This document shows positions 16,014-17,422 of a DNA stretch of 17,422 bases, piece by piece (the stretch's first letter is position 1; every line of letters starts with the position of its first letter). A model generated the notes under the pieces. It was not told the origin of the DNA, ran no database searches, and was given only the letters and a program-made list of their open reading frames with translations. The position numbers and the translations under genes are program-made. This stretch comes from Sulfolobaceae archaeon. GTDB taxonomy: Archaea > Thermoproteota > Thermoprotei_A > Sulfolobales > Sulfolobaceae. Where the stretch lies: the NCBI GenBank assembly GCA_028277025.1, contig JAPYVG010000037.1:1-17422 (forward strand), given 5' to 3'.

Positions 16014-16745
16014 ATGAATGAAGTTAAGGTATCTAATGAGGAACTTCAGAGGATATATAATGACCTCCCGAAGTTTTACGATAGAGCTAACGCAATGATC
16101 TCCTTCTTTCAAGACGTAAAATGGAGAGCGGAACTAATAAAGATTGTTAAAAGTTATTGCACAAACCCTAAAAGAATACTTGACGTTGCTAGCGGAAAAG
16201 GAGAACTTTCGTATGTAATTTCCAAGTTAATAAAGACTGACATAGTAATGGTAGATTATGCCGAAAACATGTTGAAATCAAGTTTAATTGAAGGAGATAA
16301 AGTCCTTGCATCTTTCTATAATTTGCCTTTTAGAGACAACGTATTTGATGCAGTAGTAAGCAGTTTCGCTCTTCATGCAGCTGACGATATAGGAGCAGTA
16401 GTAAAAGAGATGACCAGAGTATCAAGAAGAGTAGTTGGAGTAATTGCCATGGGTAAATCTGATAATTGGTTGCTCAGAAATTACGTTGCGTTTTATCTTA
16501 GGTTTATCCAACCTTATTTGGCTGCACTTGTAGGAGCTAAGCCTTTGGATTACAAATATATTTACTATATTTATAAGAAGATACCTACTAATTCACAATT
16601 AAAGAGCATTATAAGCAAGATCTTAGACCTAAAGGTCTTTAAAGTTAAGGCTTTGGGTTCTGTTTACATTTTTGTAGGCTTAAAAAAAGGAACTAAGGAA
16701 AAAGAAGTCGAAAAAAGTATAAAAAACGAAGAAAAAATTGCTTAG
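16014..16745 (+). CDS. UbiE/MenG-like SAM-dependent methyltransferase
   Basis: A class I methyltransferase of about 243 residues. The N-terminal helix region has [20 protein letters not shown], as in UbiE/MenG proteins. Motif I is [18 protein letters not shown] (about residues 57-74 of this start). It is followed by an acidic strand end (MVDYAENML), the [20 protein letters not shown] segment (motif IV region) and a C-terminal region with aromatic residues ending in a very basic/acidic tail. Family role: carbon methylation of the quinone ring in ubiquinone or menaquinone synthesis. In Sulfolobales the natural partner would be caldariellaquinone-type quinones, by inference. ATG 16014 is preferred over GTG 15978 because of the TATA box. 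The stop overlaps that of doxA (TTAG), so the genes converge directly. Confidence 0.8.
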   Translation: MNEVKVSNEELQRIYNDLPKFYDRANAMISFFQDVKWRAELIKIVKSYCTNPKRILDVASGKGELSYVISKLIKTDIVMVDYAENMLKSSLIEGDKVLASFYNLPFRDNVFDAVVSSFALHAADDIGAVVKEMTRVSRRVVGVIAMGKSDNWLLRNYVAFYLRFIQPYLAALVGAKPLDYKYIYYIYKKIPTNSQLKSIISKILDLKVFKVKALGSVYIFVGLKKGTKEKEVEKSIKNEEKIA

Positions 16746-17242
16746 CTTTCAGCTTGAACTTCTATTTCCCATTTTTGCCCATATGCAGCACTAGCTCCGT
16801 TTGCATCATAAACTTTTACTATGTAGGTTCCAGGTGGTATGTTAAAAGGCATATTAAGTATAACAGTAGCATTTTGACCCAGCGGAACGCATAATGCAAA
16901 TCCAGTACTATGGGCGGGATGTAAGGAAAATTCATTATGAATATCGCTTTTTGGAATATGTCCAAGTTGGTTCGCATTCCATTGATAAACTACAGTACCG
17001 TTAGGATATAATACTTGAACTAAAACTATAAATCCTCCATAAGTGTCTGGTCCATCAACTCTAGATATTTGTAGGAATAATGTACCGTTAGTAAATAGCT
17101 TTGTTCCTTCTAGGCTATAGCCTGCAGTTTTAGACCAATTAGTTAAATGGCCTAAGCCTTGGAAGTCTATTTGATAAAGCCATAAAGTCATCCCTGTAGC
17201 AATTAAAAATCCTAATAAAGCTAAAGCTACTTCTTTCTCCAT
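16742..17242 (-). CDS. doxA: Thiosulfate:quinone oxidoreductase small subunit DoxA
   Basis: A protein of about 166 residues. It has an N-terminal hydrophobic anchor ([19 protein letters not shown], residues about 4-22) and an exported beta-rich domain, including [70 protein letters not shown] and a C-terminal WEIEV strand. It strongly resembles DoxA of Acidianus ambivalens, which with DoxD forms the membrane thiosulfate:quinone oxidoreductase that turns thiosulfate into tetrathionate and passes electrons to caldariellaquinone. The start is ATG 17242, 5 bp after the doxD stop; two upstream in-frame GTG codons (17254, 17251) would overlap doxD and are less likely. Several N-x-S/T sequons suggest glycosylation. 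Confidence 0.85.
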   Translation of the reverse strand: MEKEVALALLGFLIATGMTLWLYQIDFQGLGHLTNWSKTAGYSLEGTKLFTNGTLFLQISRVDGPDTYGGFIVLVQVLYPNGTVVYQWNANQLGHIPKSDIHNEFSLHPAHSTGFALCVPLGQNATVILNMPFNIPPGTYIVKVYDANGASAAYGQKWEIEVQAES

Positions 17243-17247
17243 TTCAA

Positions 17248-17422
17248 TCACCACAACGGAATATTAAATTTCCAGATTTTAATTCCTTTATTATATTTTT
17301 TATATAAAAGTTGATCTATTGAGAGCCATCTACTACCAGTAAAGACAAACATAAATGCTGCTGCACCTTCAACCGCAGCTATTTGCCACTCATCAACGCA
17401 TGTACTTCCTAACCATCCTCCT
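17248..17422 (-). CDS. doxD: Thiosulfate:quinone oxidoreductase large subunit DoxD, C-terminal part
   Basis: Only the last ~57 codons are in the window; the gene continues past the right edge. The visible part has one hydrophobic helix followed by [14 protein letters not shown] and a short tail ending FNIPLW at TGA 17248-17250. This pattern matches the end of the archaeal DoxD membrane protein, which carries the transmembrane helices of thiosulfate:quinone oxidoreductase. It lies directly upstream of doxA in one operon, which supports the call. Much of the protein is unseen, so integrity cannot be judged. Confidence 0.75.
   Translation of the reverse strand, partial: GGWLGSTCVDEWQIAAVEGAAAFMFVFTGSRWLSIDQLLYKKYNKGIKIWKFNIPLW

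Overview
The window looks like chromosomal DNA of a thermoacidophilic archaeon of the Sulfolobales, most likely Acidianus or a close relative. The base composition is AT-rich. Many genes have a TATA box about 25 bp upstream of their start codon, the leaderless layout typical of Sulfolobales. Marker genes point the same way: doxD/doxA (thiosulfate:quinone oxidoreductase), a sulerythrin-type rubrerythrin, a DUF302 protein, a sedolisin-type protease and an archaeal NiFe-hydrogenase (hyp) locus. I found no rRNA, tRNA or CRISPR array.

Layout. 1-2159 (minus): the N-terminal part of a secreted S53 protease precursor, then a membrane-anchored PQQ-like beta-propeller protein. 2299-5251: an MFS transporter, two small unknown proteins and a DUF302 protein, with one gene-poor gap (4500-4846). 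5266-7454 (minus): a compact operon of rubrerythrin, a heterodisulfide-reductase/GlpC-like Fe-S protein and DUF3501. 7534-9024 (minus): a CPA2-type cation/proton antiporter with C-terminal CBS domains. 9040-9423: an intergenic stretch holding a GC-rich, hairpin-forming island. 9424-11943 (minus): hypD, hypC and hypE. 12459-14379: a patchwork of a small Rieske protein, the C-terminal tail of a NiFe-hydrogenase large subunit, a broken classical sdhBCD-like operon and a broken membrane-protein gene. 14499-15673: an unknown membrane protein and a truncated A-type ATP synthase subunit I. 16014-17422: a UbiE-like methyltransferase converging on doxA and doxD.

The most striking feature is gene decay around the hydrogenase locus. 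hypC and hypE look intact. hypD is interrupted twice: a reading-frame change at a perfect A-AAA-AAA slippery heptamer near codon 40, and an in-frame TAG 32 codons before its natural end, which lies one base from hypC. The hydrogenase large subunit survives only as its last ~59 codons. That tail is joined head-to-head to an sdhB fragment, and sdhB, sdhC and sdhD each carry a frameshift. This points to a rearrangement and ongoing loss of hydrogen and succinate/fumarate metabolism at this locus. For hypD, programmed -1 frameshifting remains an open alternative at the first lesion. Clustered indel errors in the assembly are the main technical alternative throughout.

The functional themes are quinone-linked energy metabolism (DoxDA, the quinone-type methyltransferase, SDH remnants), hydrogenase assembly, peroxide/oxygen defence (the rubrerythrin operon) and extracellular proteins.
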